Part shown: one piece after another, positions 17,177-26,093 of the stretch
Numbering within the stretch: the stretch's first letter is position 1
How the letters are laid out: each line of letters starts with the position of its first letter
NCBI RefSeq assembly: GCF_900177815.1
Contig: NZ_FXAZ01000003.1
Span: 186,001 to 250,000 of the forward strand
DNA from: Paenibacillus aquistagni
GTDB taxonomy: Bacteria > Bacillota > Bacilli > Paenibacillales > Paenibacillaceae
Length of the DNA: 64,000 nucleotides
Reading direction: 5' to 3'
Position numbers and translations under genes: made by a program
The notes under the pieces: generated by a model
The model's input: the letters and a program-made list of their open reading frames with translations, nothing else
Told to the model about the DNA's origin: nothing
Databases searched by the model: none

Positions 17177-18855
17177 ATGGAATTCAGAGTAAAGGATCTG
17201 TTTCAAATGGATACGCTGCAGCAGGCCTTTGTGGTAAGCGGCAAGCAGGGACTCGACAATCCCATTCGGGGAGTCACTATTATTGAAGCGCCTGATATCG
17301 CAGAATGGATTAGCGGCGGGGAACTGCTGCTGAGCAGTCTATATCCCTTGCAATCCTATAACGACCAAGAGCAGCATAACTTTATGATTCAATTGGTTGA
17401 CAAAAATGTAAGCGCTTTAGTAATTAAGACCGGAAGATTCGTTCAAGATATCCCAAAAGGCATTATTGCAGCATCGGATGAGTATCATCTGCCTGTTATC
17501 CAAATTCCACGGCAGATTCCCTATCGAGAGATCATGTATCCGATCATGGAATCGCTATTTAACCATCAGGTCACCAAGCTTAAGTATTTCAAAGAAGCGC
17601 ATGATCGGTTTATTGCCTTAACGCTCTCCAACAAAGGATCGGAGCAGATTGTGCATACACTTGCCAATCTGATTGGCAATCCGGTGACCTTGTATGATCG
17701 GAATTTCTTCCCGATGTCGACGACCGATTCCCAATTCAGTTCGTTTGAGGTGCTGCAAAAGGAAACCGACGCTTTGGCGATTGATACGGAATTCCCATGC
17801 CATAGACAGCGTGCGAGCTATCCGGACTGGGGAGGCAAGACGTGCAATCAGTATGTCATTCCGATTGAGACGGTCAATCAGATCAGGATTCAACTCGTGA
17901 TTCACGAGGTGTACAAGCTGGTGGAGGCACTGGACTTTATCGCGATAGAGAATGCGGCGACCTCCATGTCATTGGATCTGGTCAAGCAGTATGCGGTGGC
18001 TGAGGTGGAGATGAAGTATAAGGATGATCTTATCGATGATCTGCTTCATGCGAAGATTGATTCCTTGCAAAGCGTCTACCAGCGTGCTAATTTGATTGGC
18101 TGGGACTTAAACAAGACCTATGTCGTGGTGCTGTTTCGCCTTCAGCATTCAGGGGGCAGCGAAGCGGAAGAGGTGGATCTATACGGCTTGCATCACCCTT
18201 ATCAGCGTACTCTCTCTGACATGATCCAGCAGCGCATTCCAGAAGGGCCGATTCGGATCAGGAGCGATCAGCTCGTTGTGCTGTGGGGAGTAGATCCTGC
18301 AGAGGAGGATAAGGGCGTCTGCATTCAAGGCATTAAGGAGGCAGCCAAGAGCATCCAGCAAGCCTTCTACAAGCGTGTTCAGCATCTCGATATTCAGGTT
18401 GGCATCGGCAATGCGGCATATGCGATATCCGAGCTGCCAAGAAGCTATAAGGAGGCACAGGATGCCTTGCAGCTTGGCGCGACGATTAAGGGCCAATCCG
18501 CAGTAGCGGCTTTTTCTGATCTAGGCATTTATCGGCTGCTTTGTCAGATTGAAGATCCGGAGTCGCTTACGAATTTTTCCCGCCTTCCTTACAGAAGCTG
18601 CTCGATTACAAGCAGCCCAATCGGGATGATCTCATTCAGACACTGCGAGTGTTTTTGCAGCAGCATCACAATGCGGCCAAGACCGCTGAGGAATTGTTCT
18701 GCCATTATAAGACGGTGACGTATCGGATGGATCGGATCAAGGAGATTACAGGTCTTGACCTTGATGATCCAGATGAAGTGCTGTCGATCCAAGTGGGGCT
18801 GAAGATTGTGACGCTGCTTGGCGATGAGCTTATCGAAGCGGGGGCCAAGGCATGA
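17177..18855 (+). pseudogene. pucR: PucR family regulator of ureide catabolism, interrupted by a -1 frameshift
   Basis: Start ATG 17177 follows AGGAG by eight bases. The PucR N-terminal domain (VKDLFQMDTLQQAF..SGGELLLSS) and middle region read in one frame to about residue 466 (LLCQIEDPESLTNF); the C-terminal helix-turn-helix (LQQHHNAAKTAEELFCHYKTVTYRMDRIKEITGLDL) continues in the -1 frame to the stop at 18855. The shift falls at a run of five T (18574-18578); one extra T would restore FFPPSLQKLLDYKQPNRDDL and join the two halves. Without it the protein ends at 18718 and lacks DNA binding. It lies directly before the ureide operon it should activate. It could be a true mutation, a sequencing error or a programmed slip on TTT. 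Confidence 0.85.
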
Positions 18856-18885
18856 ATACTACGGCTTGGAGCCCGCTTTAGTTCA

Positions 18886-18927
18886 GGTGCAGGTGTAGGT
18901 GCAGGTATAGGTGTAGGTGTAGGTGCT
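18886..18927 (+). repeat. Seven tandem copies of the hexamer GGTGYA
   Basis: GGTGCA, GGTGTA, GGTGCA, GGTATA, GGTGTA, GGTGTA and GGTGCT run head to tail 30 bases after the pucR stop. Not part of a called gene; such an array can change length by slippage. Confidence 0.85.
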
Positions 18928-19009
18928 CCTTGAAGATAGCAAGGCGCCGCCATCAATCAATCGTCCGCGTCAGCTCTTTAGTCGAATAACGTGATAGTCC
19001 ATTATTTAC

Positions 19010-19052
19010 TCCGCTCATGAGAATGATGACATTCTTGTGGGCGGATTTTTTT
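19010..19052 (+). terminator. Rho-independent terminator after pucR
   Basis: TCCGC..CATGAGAATG pairs with CATTCTTGTGGGCGGA around an ATGA loop and is followed by seven T. It separates pucR from the allC operon, so the catabolic genes have their own promoter. Confidence 0.85.
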
Positions 19053-19397
19053 GTCTGCATTTTTGAATGTCTGCGAATGCATGCAGCGTGCAGCCGCTCC
19101 AATTGTAGAGATTACAGGAGCTTACTCACAAGAATCACTCACACCAAATCAGGACGCTCACTTGTCAATCGACTTCGCAAGACATATTTATGTTATCCGA
19201 TATGGATAAAAGTTGAGGCTGTTTTTTATCGAGATGCCTCGATGTTTAATTTTTATAAAGCGCTTACAATCGAGTTGTAAACAAAAATCAGCCTCGAGAA
19301 GAGGCAAAGAGCGTATCTTTCGTTGCTTCGCTGAGGCTTAGGAAGGCTGTTGAATGGACTTCAAGCTTGCACACATCTTGCAGAAAGGACAGATACG
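19053..19397 (+). promoter_or_regulatory. Upstream region of allC with a cre-like site
   Basis: No gene here. ATAAAGCGCTTACA at 19255-19268 agrees with the CcpA cre consensus TGWAARCGYTWNCA at 12 of 14 positions and runs into TACAAT (19265-19270), a possible -10 with no good -35, as expected for an activated promoter. A loose AGCCTC/GAGGCT inverted repeat (about 19292-19340) lies in the leader. Carbon repression of the operon is inferred. Confidence 0.4.
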
Positions 19398-20633
19398 ATG
19401 ATGGATGCGATCCAAACCGATACGATTCGATTGATTGAATGGTTAAGCCAGTTCGGGAACGACCCTAAGGGGGGCGTTTCACGTTTGCTGTATACCGAAG
19501 AATGGGTAGATGCACAACGCGCATTAGAGCAATACATGCAAGAGGAAGGGTTTACGACGTATTACGATGAGATCGGCAACTTGTACGGAAGGCTCGAAGG
19601 CAGCCAATATCCAGATGAAACGATCGTGAGCGGCTCCCATGTGGATACCGTGCGCAATGGCGGCAAGTATGACGGACAGTATGGAATTATAGCAGCGATC
19701 ATGGCTATGAAGGCGCTCAGACAAGAGCATGGGGAGCCGCTTCGCACCTTGGAGGTTGTGTCATTTGCCGAGGAGGAGGGCAGCCGTTTCCCTTACACCT
19801 TTTGGGGCAGCAAAAATTTGGCCGGCATGGCGAAGAAGGAAGACGTGCAGGAGATTCAGGATTTCAACGGCGTGCCTTTCGTGGATGCCATGAAGCAGGC
19901 GGGATTTGGCTTCCGTGACGAATCGAGTACGCTTCGCAGCGATATTAAAGCTTTTGTCGAGCTTCACATTGAGCAGGGTAGCGTGCTGGAGCATGAGCAG
20001 CTGTCCGTGGGTGTCGTTCACAGCATCGTTGGACAACGCCGCTTTACGATCGAGATTCATGGCGAGGCCAACCATGCGGGAACAACGCCGATGGGCTATC
20101 GCAAGGATGCGGTGCATGCCGCTGGACGCATGATTCAGCAAATTCTAGATTTGGCGCAAGCCTATGGCGATCCGCTTGTATCTACGGTCGGAAAGATCGA
20201 TGTGAAGCCGAATGTGGTCAATGTCGTACCGGGGAATGCCCTGTTTACCTTGGATATTCGCCATACCGACAAGAAAGAGCTGATTCGCTTCACGGACGAG
20301 GTCACTGAGCTGATGAAGCGTACGGCGGAATCGCTAGGTGTCGAGATCACGATTGACATGTGGATGGACGAAGATCCTGTTCCGATGAATGCCGAGATTA
20401 TACAAGTTCTGGAGAAGCAATGCGAGAAGCACCATATTCCGTTTAAGCTGATGCACAGCGGCGCAGGACACGACTCACAGATCATGGCCAAATTCGTGCC
20501 AACCGCCATGCTGTTCGTTCCAAGCCGCAAGGGGATCAGTCATAATCCCGAAGAGTATACAAGTCCGGAGCATCTTGCAGACGGTATCCGTGCTCTAACT
20601 TATGCGCTGTATGAGCTGGCTTATGAAGCATGA
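19398..20633 (+). CDS. allC: Allantoate amidohydrolase (M20 family)
   Basis: 411 residues from ATG 19398, eight bases after AAAGGA. It hydrolyses allantoate to (S)-ureidoglycine, CO2 and NH3 using two Mn2+ ions. Metal ligands of the M20/AllC type are seen: H81 in SGSHVDTV, D92 in KYDGQYG, E126-E127 in SFAEEEGSRFP, the His of ELHIEQG (~190) and the His of GISHNPEEY near the C-terminus; HSGAGHDSQ is also conserved. The gene opens a catabolic run that continues with allE and allD, which fixes the substrate better than sequence alone, since N-carbamoyl-amino-acid hydrolases are close relatives. Confidence 0.92.
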   Translation: MMDAIQTDTIRLIEWLSQFGNDPKGGVSRLLYTEEWVDAQRALEQYMQEEGFTTYYDEIGNLYGRLEGSQYPDETIVSGSHVDTVRNGGKYDGQYGIIAAIMAMKALRQEHGEPLRTLEVVSFAEEEGSRFPYTFWGSKNLAGMAKKEDVQEIQDFNGVPFVDAMKQAGFGFRDESSTLRSDIKAFVELHIEQGSVLEHEQLSVGVVHSIVGQRRFTIEIHGEANHAGTTPMGYRKDAVHAAGRMIQQILDLAQAYGDPLVSTVGKIDVKPNVVNVVPGNALFTLDIRHTDKKELIRFTDEVTELMKRTAESLGVEITIDMWMDEDPVPMNAEIIQVLEKQCEKHHIPFKLMHSGAGHDSQIMAKFVPTAMLFVPSRKGISHNPEEYTSPEHLADGIRALTYALYELAYEA

Positions 20634-20692
20634 GGCATTCAATCTGACACAATAGCGAGCAAACAACCAATTGCGCAGAGGAGAGTGAAATA

Positions 20693-21937
20693 GTGAAGGA
20701 CACAAGCCAACAGGAAAAGTGGGAGTATTGGAAAAAGGTCATCGTGATGCTTTGTCTTGGATGGACAGTGATTTGGATCTATCGGACCATCCTGAATCCG
20801 ATTCTTCCAGAGATTCAACGTGATCTCAATGTCACATCAGATGCAAGCATGGGCCTTATCTTCAGTGTCTTTTTCTTTGCTTACACGATGATGCAGATCC
20901 CGTCAGGGCTGCTTGCCGATAGGTTTGGGCGCAAGTCGATTATTATACCGGGTTTTATCTTATTTACGTTAGGAGCCGTCCTCGTCGGCTTCTCCACCTC
21001 GCTCATGTTCATCTTAGTCGCGAGCTTCATTACAGGACTTGGCCAAGGAACGTATTATGGCCCGGCGTACTCGATCTCTTCTGAAACGATACCAAAGGAA
21101 AAGCGGGGGATATCCACAGCCATCATCAATAGCGGTTCCGCTTTAGGTATGGCGATCGGATTAATCGGCTCCAGCTTTCTTGTGAAAGAGGCCGGCTGGA
21201 ACTGGCGCGTGCTGCTCTTTATTACGGCTGGTCTCGCATTCAGCTTAATGCTGGTCTTCGCGAAGAACATCAAGAAGACGGCGGTGCCGGCTAAAGCTTC
21301 GGGAGCAGCACAGGATGATGCAGCGGATGCGGAGGAGAGAGCGACGCTGAAGCGTCTGCTCGCCAATCCGAAGATGGTCGCTTCCTATGTGCTTTATTTT
21401 GCAACGTGCTACGGGTACTACATGATTGTCACCTGGCTGCCTTCCTACTTGCAGGAGGAGCGCGGGTTCCATGGGACAGCCATTGGTTTTGCTGCTGCGC
21501 TCGTTGCCTTTAGCGCGGTGCCCGGTGCCCTCTTATTCAGCCGCTTGTCCGATAAGTTCATGAACAAGAAGATTACGTTCATTATTATACTGGAGCTTCT
21601 GGCTGCTGTGATGCTGTACCTGACGGTATCGGTAGGCACCACGACGATGCTGATCGTGTGCTTGATTCTTTACGGCTTCCTCGGGAAGCTTGCGGTAGAG
21701 CCGATTCTAATCTCTTATGTAGCGGATATTGCGCCTAAGCAGGGGGTTGGAACAACGTTTGGCTTCTTCAACTTCTTCGGCATGATGTCGTCGGTCGTAG
21801 CGCCATTTGTTACCGGTCTGATCTCGGATGCGACAGGCAGTAAGGTGCTAGGCTTCTATCTGGCCACGATCATCATTCTCGTAGGAGCTGCGGTGATGCT
21901 GCTGGCTAATATCAAGAAGACGCCGCAGAAGGCTTAG
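20693..21937 (+). CDS. MFS transporter, probably for allantoate or a related ureide
   Basis: 414 residues, GTG start at 20693 after GAGGAG. Twelve membrane segments, the MFS loop motif GLLADRFGRKS between helices 2 and 3, and a charged central loop (~190-215). It looks like the anion:cation symporter branch (GLIFSVFFFAYTMMQIPSGLLADR). Sitting between allC and allE, it most likely imports the pathway's starting compound. Because no allantoinase gene is in the window, allantoate itself is a reasonable candidate; allantoin uptake or oxamate efflux remain possible. Confidence 0.85.
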   Translation: MKDTSQQEKWEYWKKVIVMLCLGWTVIWIYRTILNPILPEIQRDLNVTSDASMGLIFSVFFFAYTMMQIPSGLLADRFGRKSIIIPGFILFTLGAVLVGFSTSLMFILVASFITGLGQGTYYGPAYSISSETIPKEKRGISTAIINSGSALGMAIGLIGSSFLVKEAGWNWRVLLFITAGLAFSLMLVFAKNIKKTAVPAKASGAAQDDAADAEERATLKRLLANPKMVASYVLYFATCYGYYMIVTWLPSYLQEERGFHGTAIGFAAALVAFSAVPGALLFSRLSDKFMNKKITFIIILELLAAVMLYLTVSVGTTTMLIVCLILYGFLGKLAVEPILISYVADIAPKQGVGTTFGFFNFFGMMSSVVAPFVTGLISDATGSKVLGFYLATIIILVGAAVMLLANIKKTPQKA

Positions 21938-22070
21938 GCCGTAACTTGTAATCAAAGCGAATCTCATTCTAGCAGAACCGTTTCCCTTTAAAGACACTTG
22001 AATAGGAATGGAAGACAGACATAAATAGCCGTATATGAAAACGGATTCAACAAAAAGGAGAGTATCAATT

Positions 22071-22838
22071 ATGGGATATCCACAAGATTTGCTAGCAAGC
22101 CGCTCCATTATTAAAAGAGGCAATTTTGCCTTAATTCCGCCGGAAGGTCTCGTCAAGAATGTCGTGCCAGGATTCGAACAATGTGATCTGACGATACTGG
22201 CTTCTCCACGGCTTGGCGCCAAATTCGTTGATTACCTGGTAACGATGCACGAGGGCGGCAAAAATGCTCAGGGCTTCGGTGAAGAAGGCGTAGAAACCTT
22301 CGTGTACTGCATGGAAGGACAGGTAAGCGCTTCGGCTGATCAGGAGACCTTCTTGCTTGAAGCAGGCGGCTACCTGTATTGCCCGCCAGGCGTAAAGCTT
22401 TATCTGGAGAATGCGCAGTCGAAGGATACGAAATTGTTCTTGTATAAGCAAAAGTATGCGCCGCTCAATGACAGCAGCCGTAAGCCATGGGTCGTATCCG
22501 GCAATGTGCATGACATCGTGGCAGTGGATTACGACAACATGACGAACGTGAAGATTCAAGACCTGCTGCCCATCGATCACGCATTCGATATGAACTTCCA
22601 TATTCTATCGTTTGAGCCGGGAGGCTGTCATCCCTTTGTAGAGACGCACTATCAGGAGCACGGCGCCATTATGCTCTCAGGCGAAGGCGTCTACAATCTG
22701 GACAATGAATGGATTCCGATCAAAAAGGGCGACTACCTCTATATGGGGCCTTATGTTCCGCAAGCAACCTATGCGGTAGGCAGAGAGCCGTTCGCTTACT
22801 TGTATTCCAAAGATTGCAACCGGGATGCCGCCTTGTAA
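22071..22838 (+). CDS. allE: (S)-ureidoglycine aminohydrolase
   Basis: 255 residues from the ATG at 22071 after AAAGGAGAG; the in-frame start at 22035 lacks a ribosome site. Bicupin protein that converts (S)-ureidoglycine to (S)-ureidoglycolate and ammonia, Mn2+ dependent. The C-terminal cupin carries the metal site (FEPGGCHPFVETHYQEHGAIMLSGEG), with His, Glu, His and Gln ligands; the N-terminal cupin (TMHEGGKNAQGFGEEGVETFVYCMEGQV) is structural. Length agrees with the E. coli and plant enzymes. Sits between the MFS gene and allD. Confidence 0.93.
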   Translation: MGYPQDLLASRSIIKRGNFALIPPEGLVKNVVPGFEQCDLTILASPRLGAKFVDYLVTMHEGGKNAQGFGEEGVETFVYCMEGQVSASADQETFLLEAGGYLYCPPGVKLYLENAQSKDTKLFLYKQKYAPLNDSSRKPWVVSGNVHDIVAVDYDNMTNVKIQDLLPIDHAFDMNFHILSFEPGGCHPFVETHYQEHGAIMLSGEGVYNLDNEWIPIKKGDYLYMGPYVPQATYAVGREPFAYLYSKDCNRDAAL

Positions 22839-22908
22839 TTCGGCTTACGATGATAATCGCTCAACCGTCTGCTGCCTGCATAAGCAAACGCCGGGTGGTG
22901 TGTCTGCT

Positions 22909-22972
22909 CCGTGAGGTCGCAGCTTAAGGCGAGGCCAACGGCGTAGTCGAAGGCAACAGGCTAAGATTCCTG
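22909..22972 (+). other. Stretch resembling a fragment of 23S rRNA
   Basis: Between allE and allD, about 64 bases follow a conserved segment of 23S rRNA on the plus strand: TTAAGGCGAGGCC, then GGCGTAGTCGA, AACAGG and ATTCCTG occur in the same order and nearly the same spacing as in the E. coli molecule around nucleotide 1400, recalled from memory. I estimate roughly 80% agreement. No rRNA gene is nearby. Around it, GCGCCAT/ATGGCGC (about 22972-23000) can form a hairpin. Function unknown; possibly a captured fragment. Confidence 0.5.
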
Positions 22973-23042
22973 CGCCATCGTAAATCGTTATGAATGGCGC
23001 GAGCCAAGCAGCAGACGGAATACATGCAGAGAGGGAACTGAC

Positions 23043-24092
23043 ATGAGAGTAACCAAACAGAAGTTGCATCAGCTTATTCGTACCAAGTTGTCTCTGGCAG
23101 GCTTGTCCCCAAGCCATGCAGATGTTGTAGCGGACGTGCTCGTTCATGCAGATGTCCGCGGCGTCCATTCCCATGGCGCGATGCGAGTTGAATATTATGC
23201 CGAGCGCATCGCGAAGGGCGGCACGAATGTGAACCCGCAATTTACATTCGAGAAGACAGGGCCATGCTCGGCTGTCTTCGATGGGGACAATGGCGCGGGC
23301 CATGTCGCTGCGAAGCAGGCGATGGAACACGCGGTGAATATGGCCAAGGAGAACGGCATTGCCATCGTTGGCGTCCGTCGCATCGGCCACAGCGGCTCCT
23401 TGTCGTATTATGTGCAGCAGGCTGCAAGAGAGGGGCTGATTGGAATCTCGGTGTGCCAGTCCGATCCGATGGTGGTGCCATTTGGAGGAGCAGAGGCCTA
23501 CTATGGAACGAACCCTATAGCCTTTGCCGCACCTGGAGAGGGAAGTGCGTTAATCACCTTCGATATGGCAACCACGGTTCAGGCCTGGGGCAAGATTCTC
23601 CATGCACGCTCCAAGCATGAGGCCATTCCAGACACTTGGGCGGTAGATGAGCATGGGGTAAGGACCAATGATCCGTTCAAGGTTCATGCGCTGCTGCCAA
23701 TTGCAGGTCCGAAAGGCTATGGACTCATGATGATGGTCGATATTTTGTCCGGTGTGCTGCTAGGCTTGCCATTTGGCAATCGTGTCAGCTCGATGTATCA
23801 CGACTTGACGGAAGGCAGGAATCTTGGACAGTTGCATATCGTCTTGGACCCTTCCTTCTTCACGGATCTTGAGACCTTCCGCCGCAACATTTCGCAGACG
23901 ATGCAAGACCTGAACGGCATCAAGCCTGCGCCAGGGTTCGAGCAAGTGCTGTATCCCGGACAGAACTATGATCGGATTGAACAGGAGAATGAGGCCAACG
24001 GCATCGAGATCGTAGATGAAATCTACGATTATCTCACATCTGATGTCATTCATCATCATAAGTACGACCATAAGGACCCGTTTGCTACGTAA
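23043..24092 (+). CDS. allD: Ureidoglycolate dehydrogenase (NAD+)
   Basis: 349 residues; oxidises (S)-ureidoglycolate to oxalurate with NAD+. It belongs to the malate/L-lactate dehydrogenase type 2 family: VLVHADVRGVHSHGAMRVEYY near the N-terminus with the active-site His, GRRIGHSG-like glycine region (VGVRRIGHSGSLSYYVQQA), TNPIAFAAPG and a Lys-Gly-Tyr-Gly stretch (GPKGYGLMMMVD). The start follows GAGAGGG. This enzyme commits the pathway to oxalurate instead of glyoxylate, which matches the AllFGH genes downstream. Confidence 0.92.
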   Translation: MRVTKQKLHQLIRTKLSLAGLSPSHADVVADVLVHADVRGVHSHGAMRVEYYAERIAKGGTNVNPQFTFEKTGPCSAVFDGDNGAGHVAAKQAMEHAVNMAKENGIAIVGVRRIGHSGSLSYYVQQAAREGLIGISVCQSDPMVVPFGGAEAYYGTNPIAFAAPGEGSALITFDMATTVQAWGKILHARSKHEAIPDTWAVDEHGVRTNDPFKVHALLPIAGPKGYGLMMMVDILSGVLLGLPFGNRVSSMYHDLTEGRNLGQLHIVLDPSFFTDLETFRRNISQTMQDLNGIKPAPGFEQVLYPGQNYDRIEQENEANGIEIVDEIYDYLTSDVIHHHKYDHKDPFAT

Positions 24093-24158
24093 ACAAGCGA
24101 TTGCTGCAAGTTCACACATTCCTATTTTCGACTACAAGACAATCTGAGGTGAAGCAGG

Positions 24159-25919
24159 ATGCTGAATACAATCATTAAGAAAAATGCCTATCAAGATTCC
24201 GTCAATTTGATGCTGCTGACGAATCATGTTTCAGCGCTTCAGGGCGTATATCAGGCCTCGATCATGATGGGGACGCCGGCAAATAAGGATATCATGCGCA
24301 ACTCCGGGCTCTATACGGAGGAGCTTGAGCAGGCTGGAGCAAACGATATGTGTATCGTCATTGATGCAGAGGGAGACGACAAGCTGGATCAGATCCTTGC
24401 TGCTGTGGATGAATTCTTAAGCGACCAATCCGTCAGCACCAGCCAGTCATCGACAACGAGCGTACGCTCATGGGAGCGTGCGATAAAGGAAAGCCCGAAT
24501 GCCAATCTCGCTATGATCTCGGTGCCGGGTCAATATGCAGCGGCAGAAGCCGAGAAAGCACTCGATTATGGGCTGCACGCGTTTATCTTCAGTGATAATA
24601 TGCCGCTGGAAGAGGAGCTTAAGCTGAAGCAAAAGGCGCATGAGAAGGGGCTGCTTGTAATGGGTCCAGACTGCGGAACAGGAATCCTGTCTGGCGTTCC
24701 GCTTGCCTTCGCGAATCGGGTGAAAGCAGGCAATATCGGCGTTGTCGGCGCATCAGGCACTGGGATTCAAGAGGTGACGACGCTGATTGACCGCATGGGC
24801 GGGGGAATCAGCCATGCGATTGGTACAGGAGGACGCGATCTCTCAGAGGGCGTCGGCGCTATTACGATGATGGACGGCATTCGCGGATTGGCGAACAACA
24901 GCCAGACAGAGGTGATTGTAGTCATCTCGAAGCCACCTGCGAGGGAAGTGCGCGACAAGGTGATGCTGGAGCTGCATGGTCTATCGAAGCCGGTTGTAGC
25001 CTTGTTCCTCGGGGAGAAGCCTGCTTGCCATGAAGGCCATGTATATCAGGCCTATACCTTGGAGGAAACAGCAAGAATTGCGATTGATCTGGGCAAAGGC
25101 GTTTCGGTACAAGCGGCGTACAGTGTGCCAATTGAAGCGCCGAGCGTTGAGCTGAAGCCAGAGCAGGTCTCGATTCAAGGCTTGTATGCAGGAGGAACCC
25201 TGGCTGCTGAAGCGGCGATGCTGATTGCGGACGCACTTCAACTGCAGGATGGATTGATCCATGAGTCCGGCTATGTGCTTCGTTCGAATGGACATTCCAT
25301 CGTCGACCTTGGTGACGATATGTATACCCAAGGCAAGCCGCATCCGATGATTGATCCGGCTACTCGAATTCAGCATATCGAGAACGCTGCGGCAGATCCA
25401 TCCACGGCTGTCATTTTATTCGATGTGGTGCTTGGCTACGGCGGACACGATGATATGGCGAGCGTGCTCGCTCCTGCGATTGGAAAGGCAGCCGCGAAGG
25501 CAAGAGAGGAAGGCCGCAATCTGTATTTCGTGGCAGCCTTGTGCGGTACGCATCAGGACCCTCAATCCTACACGGAGCAAAAGCGCAAGTTTGAAGAAGC
25601 CGGCGTTATTGTTAAGGAGAGCAATAACCAAGCAGTGCGCACGGTCCTCGCTATGATGAAGCTTGATATGGAGGATATGCCGAAGCATCATCGTCCAGCG
25701 GAAGCTGCTGCTGCTTCAACAAAACCAGCTTCTGAGGCGATTGAAGCACTGCTCAGCAGCAAGCCGGCCGTTATTAATGTGGGGCTGTCCAAGTTTACAG
25801 CATCGATTACAGAGAGCGGCGCTGCTGTTGTTCAGTACGATTGGCGTCCGGTTGCCGGGGGCAATGCGAAGATGCAGCATATCTTGCATCAATTGAATCA
25901 ATATCGCTTTGAAGAATAG
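24159..25919 (+). CDS. allF: AllF (FdrA family), oxamate carbamoyltransferase subunit
   Basis: 586 residues. FdrA-like protein related to the alpha subunit of succinyl-CoA ligase: a CoA-binding-like Rossmann region (NIGVVGASGTGIQEVTTLIDRMGGG, ~190-215), GGRDLSEGVGAITMM, and a second nucleotide-like domain (SIVDLGDDMYTQGKPHPMID). Shorter, low-complexity Ala/Glu linker near 500-530 precedes a C-terminal ~50-residue piece. In E. coli fdrA-ylbE-ylbF (allFGH) have been reported to encode the oxamate carbamoyltransferase that converts oxalurate and phosphate to oxamate and carbamoyl phosphate. The same three genes plus carbamate kinase follow here in order. Confidence 0.9.
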   Translation: MLNTIIKKNAYQDSVNLMLLTNHVSALQGVYQASIMMGTPANKDIMRNSGLYTEELEQAGANDMCIVIDAEGDDKLDQILAAVDEFLSDQSVSTSQSSTTSVRSWERAIKESPNANLAMISVPGQYAAAEAEKALDYGLHAFIFSDNMPLEEELKLKQKAHEKGLLVMGPDCGTGILSGVPLAFANRVKAGNIGVVGASGTGIQEVTTLIDRMGGGISHAIGTGGRDLSEGVGAITMMDGIRGLANNSQTEVIVVISKPPAREVRDKVMLELHGLSKPVVALFLGEKPACHEGHVYQAYTLEETARIAIDLGKGVSVQAAYSVPIEAPSVELKPEQVSIQGLYAGGTLAAEAAMLIADALQLQDGLIHESGYVLRSNGHSIVDLGDDMYTQGKPHPMIDPATRIQHIENAAADPSTAVILFDVVLGYGGHDDMASVLAPAIGKAAAKAREEGRNLYFVAALCGTHQDPQSYTEQKRKFEEAGVIVKESNNQAVRTVLAMMKLDMEDMPKHHRPAEAAAASTKPASEAIEALLSSKPAVINVGLSKFTASITESGAAVVQYDWRPVAGGNAKMQHILHQLNQYRFEE

Positions 25920-25977
25920 TACTTTTCCATTCTATATGGATTTCGTTTCTACATTTTTTAAAGCTAGGGTTAAATCA

Positions 25978-26024
25978 TAGCGTTCGCAAGGCGCCTCCGT
26001 CTTTACGGCGGCAGCGTTACGCTA
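25978..26024 (+). other. Structured element between allF and allG
   Basis: TAGCGT/ACGCTA, GCC/GGC and CCGT/ACGG nest around a CTTT loop within 47 bases. No T tract follows on either strand, so it is not a normal terminator; it may stabilise or process the operon mRNA. Confidence 0.45.
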
Positions 26025-26093
26025 CACATGGTTAGCATGAAGCAATCATTAGGATCATGGATACAGTAGATAAACGGCTGGGAGGGAACTCAT

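Noticed and set aside
19017-19280. 87-codon open frame between pucR and allC
   Set aside because: It starts inside the terminator hairpin and shows Cys/Arg-rich noise with no ribosome site.
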